DNA from: Flavobacterium sp. FEMGT703F
GTDB taxonomy: Bacteria; Bacteroidota; Bacteroidia; Flavobacteriales; Flavobacteriaceae
Assembly: GCA_002786385.1 (NCBI GenBank)
Contig: PGCN01000008.1
Span: 124,001 to 188,000 of the forward strand
Length of the DNA: 64,000 bases
Reading direction: 5' to 3'
Made by a program: the position numbers and the translations under genes. Positions 63,579 through 64,000 of this stretch are shown one piece after another (positions within the stretch are counted from its first letter, which is position 1; each line of letters opens with the position of its first letter). A model generated the notes under the pieces. That model was not told the origin of the DNA and ran no database searches. It saw only the letters and a program-made list of their open reading frames with translations.

Positions 63579-64000
63579 CTATACTTCTTCTTTGCTTTCT
63601 TTCTCCACTTGCCATTTGCGCAATTGATTCAAACGCTCTTGTTCGGCCAATTCTTCGGCAGGTATGACTTTTAAGAAAGACGGATGTTGTTCGATAGCGT
63701 ATTCTACTTTCTCTACAATTTGTTCTATGGTTTCGTTCTCGTAATCAATCACCAATGGCTCTTTTATGATAAACGATTGCAGTATATTTTTCTTTTTCAC
63801 CCGCAAGCCTTTTTTGTCGAATGAGCGTCGGAAACCATCAATTACAATTGGCACTACTATAGGTTTGTGTTGCTTGATGATATGTGCTGTTCCTTTACGA
63901 ACCGGTTTAAAAGATTTGGTGGTACCTTGCGGAAAGGTAATAACCCAACCGTCTTCCAAGGCAATGCGAATATTCTCGGTATCATTGGGATTGACTTCTC
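63579..64000 (-). CDS. 1-acyl-sn-glycerol-3-phosphate acyltransferase-like protein (partial)
   Basis: The C-terminal part of a PlsC-type acyltransferase; the gene runs off the right edge of the window, and the in-frame sequence continues upstream of residue 1 as NPNDTENIRIALEDG. Seen: acyltransferase motif III FPQGTTKSFKPVRKGT (usual form FPEGTRS...KG), then IVVPIVIDGFRRSFDKKG (motif IV region) and a Glu/Lys-rich tail. It makes phosphatidic acid from lysophosphatidic acid or a related lipid. The N-terminal HxxxxD site is outside the window. Confidence 0.88.
   Translation of the reverse strand, partial: EVNPNDTENIRIALEDGWVITFPQGTTKSFKPVRKGTAHIIKQHKPIVVPIVIDGFRRSFDKKGLRVKKKNILQSFIIKEPLVIDYENETIEQIVEKVEYAIEQHPSFLKVIPAEELAEQERLNQLRKWQVEKESKEEV

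Overview
The window reads as chromosomal DNA of a Flavobacteriaceae bacterium, most likely Flavobacterium or a close relative. The reasons are the AT-rich composition, the weak or absent Shine-Dalgarno sequences, and promoter -7 boxes of the Bacteroidetes type TAnnTTTG ahead of many genes. The gene families also fit: DUF4870, DUF5683, PspC/DUF2807, WbqC, a split methylmalonyl-CoA mutase, and an RND pump fused to its outer-membrane factor. No phage, insertion sequence, CRISPR array or rRNA operon was seen. The only RNA gene recognised with confidence is tRNA-Pro(TGG).

Layout. 0-3.3 kb (+): a hemolysin III family protein, a TauE/SafE permease, a small membrane protein and L-serine dehydratase. 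3.3-13.6 kb (-): a potassium-scavenging kdp locus. It holds a sigma-54-type response regulator, two small conserved reading frames, kdpF-A-B-C, a porin, a stand-alone KdpD sensor domain and a separate histidine kinase. 13.7-20.1 kb (-): an NTF2-like protein, an ABC exporter pair, dnaJ-grpE, a TIGR01777 epimerase and a DUF4442 protein. 20.3-24.6 kb (+): DUF4870, then PadR-PspC-DUF2807 and a second DUF2807 gene, probably an envelope-stress module. 24.7-26.3 kb: trxB, a repeat-rich spacer and tRNA-Pro.

26.4-32.1 kb (+): udk, an FtsB/DivIC-like protein, both methylmalonyl-CoA mutase subunits and an unknown secreted protein. 32.2-38.2 kb (+): a heavy-metal efflux operon (small His/Asp-rich protein, RND-TolC fusion, lipoprotein adaptor). 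38.3-40.3 kb (+): an aminotransferase and an SDR reductase. 40.6-45.9 kb (+): parA-parB-DUF5683-dapB-lepB-wbqC. 45.9-52.0 kb (-): an EEP-family hydrolase, two rhomboids, mutL, ribH and a TPR protein. 52.3-60.5 kb (+): recF, a rhodanese-thioredoxin lipoprotein, DUF2461, murB, a PaiB-like protein, a glycosyltransferase, a sigma factor, tonB and a serine hydrolase. 60.5-64 kb: a CvfB-like protein (-), an ECF sigma factor with a membrane partner (+), a frameshifted TraB/GumN gene (+) and the end of a PlsC-like acyltransferase (-).

Most of the window is core genome. The features most worth a second look are the following. (1) The rewired kdp locus has a split KdpD, an NtrC-type regulator and two unstudied small proteins. 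(2) A dispersed hairpin element is present in two clear copies and one degenerate copy, each upstream of and co-oriented with a gene. (3) A dispersed repeat contributes exactly eight in-frame codons to methylmalonyl-CoA mutase. (4) The RND-TolC fusion keeps a signal-peptide-like segment at its junction. (5) DnaJ lacks one zinc centre and MutL has a degenerate endonuclease motif. Coordinates of starts were adjusted by hand where an upstream in-frame ATG looked spurious.
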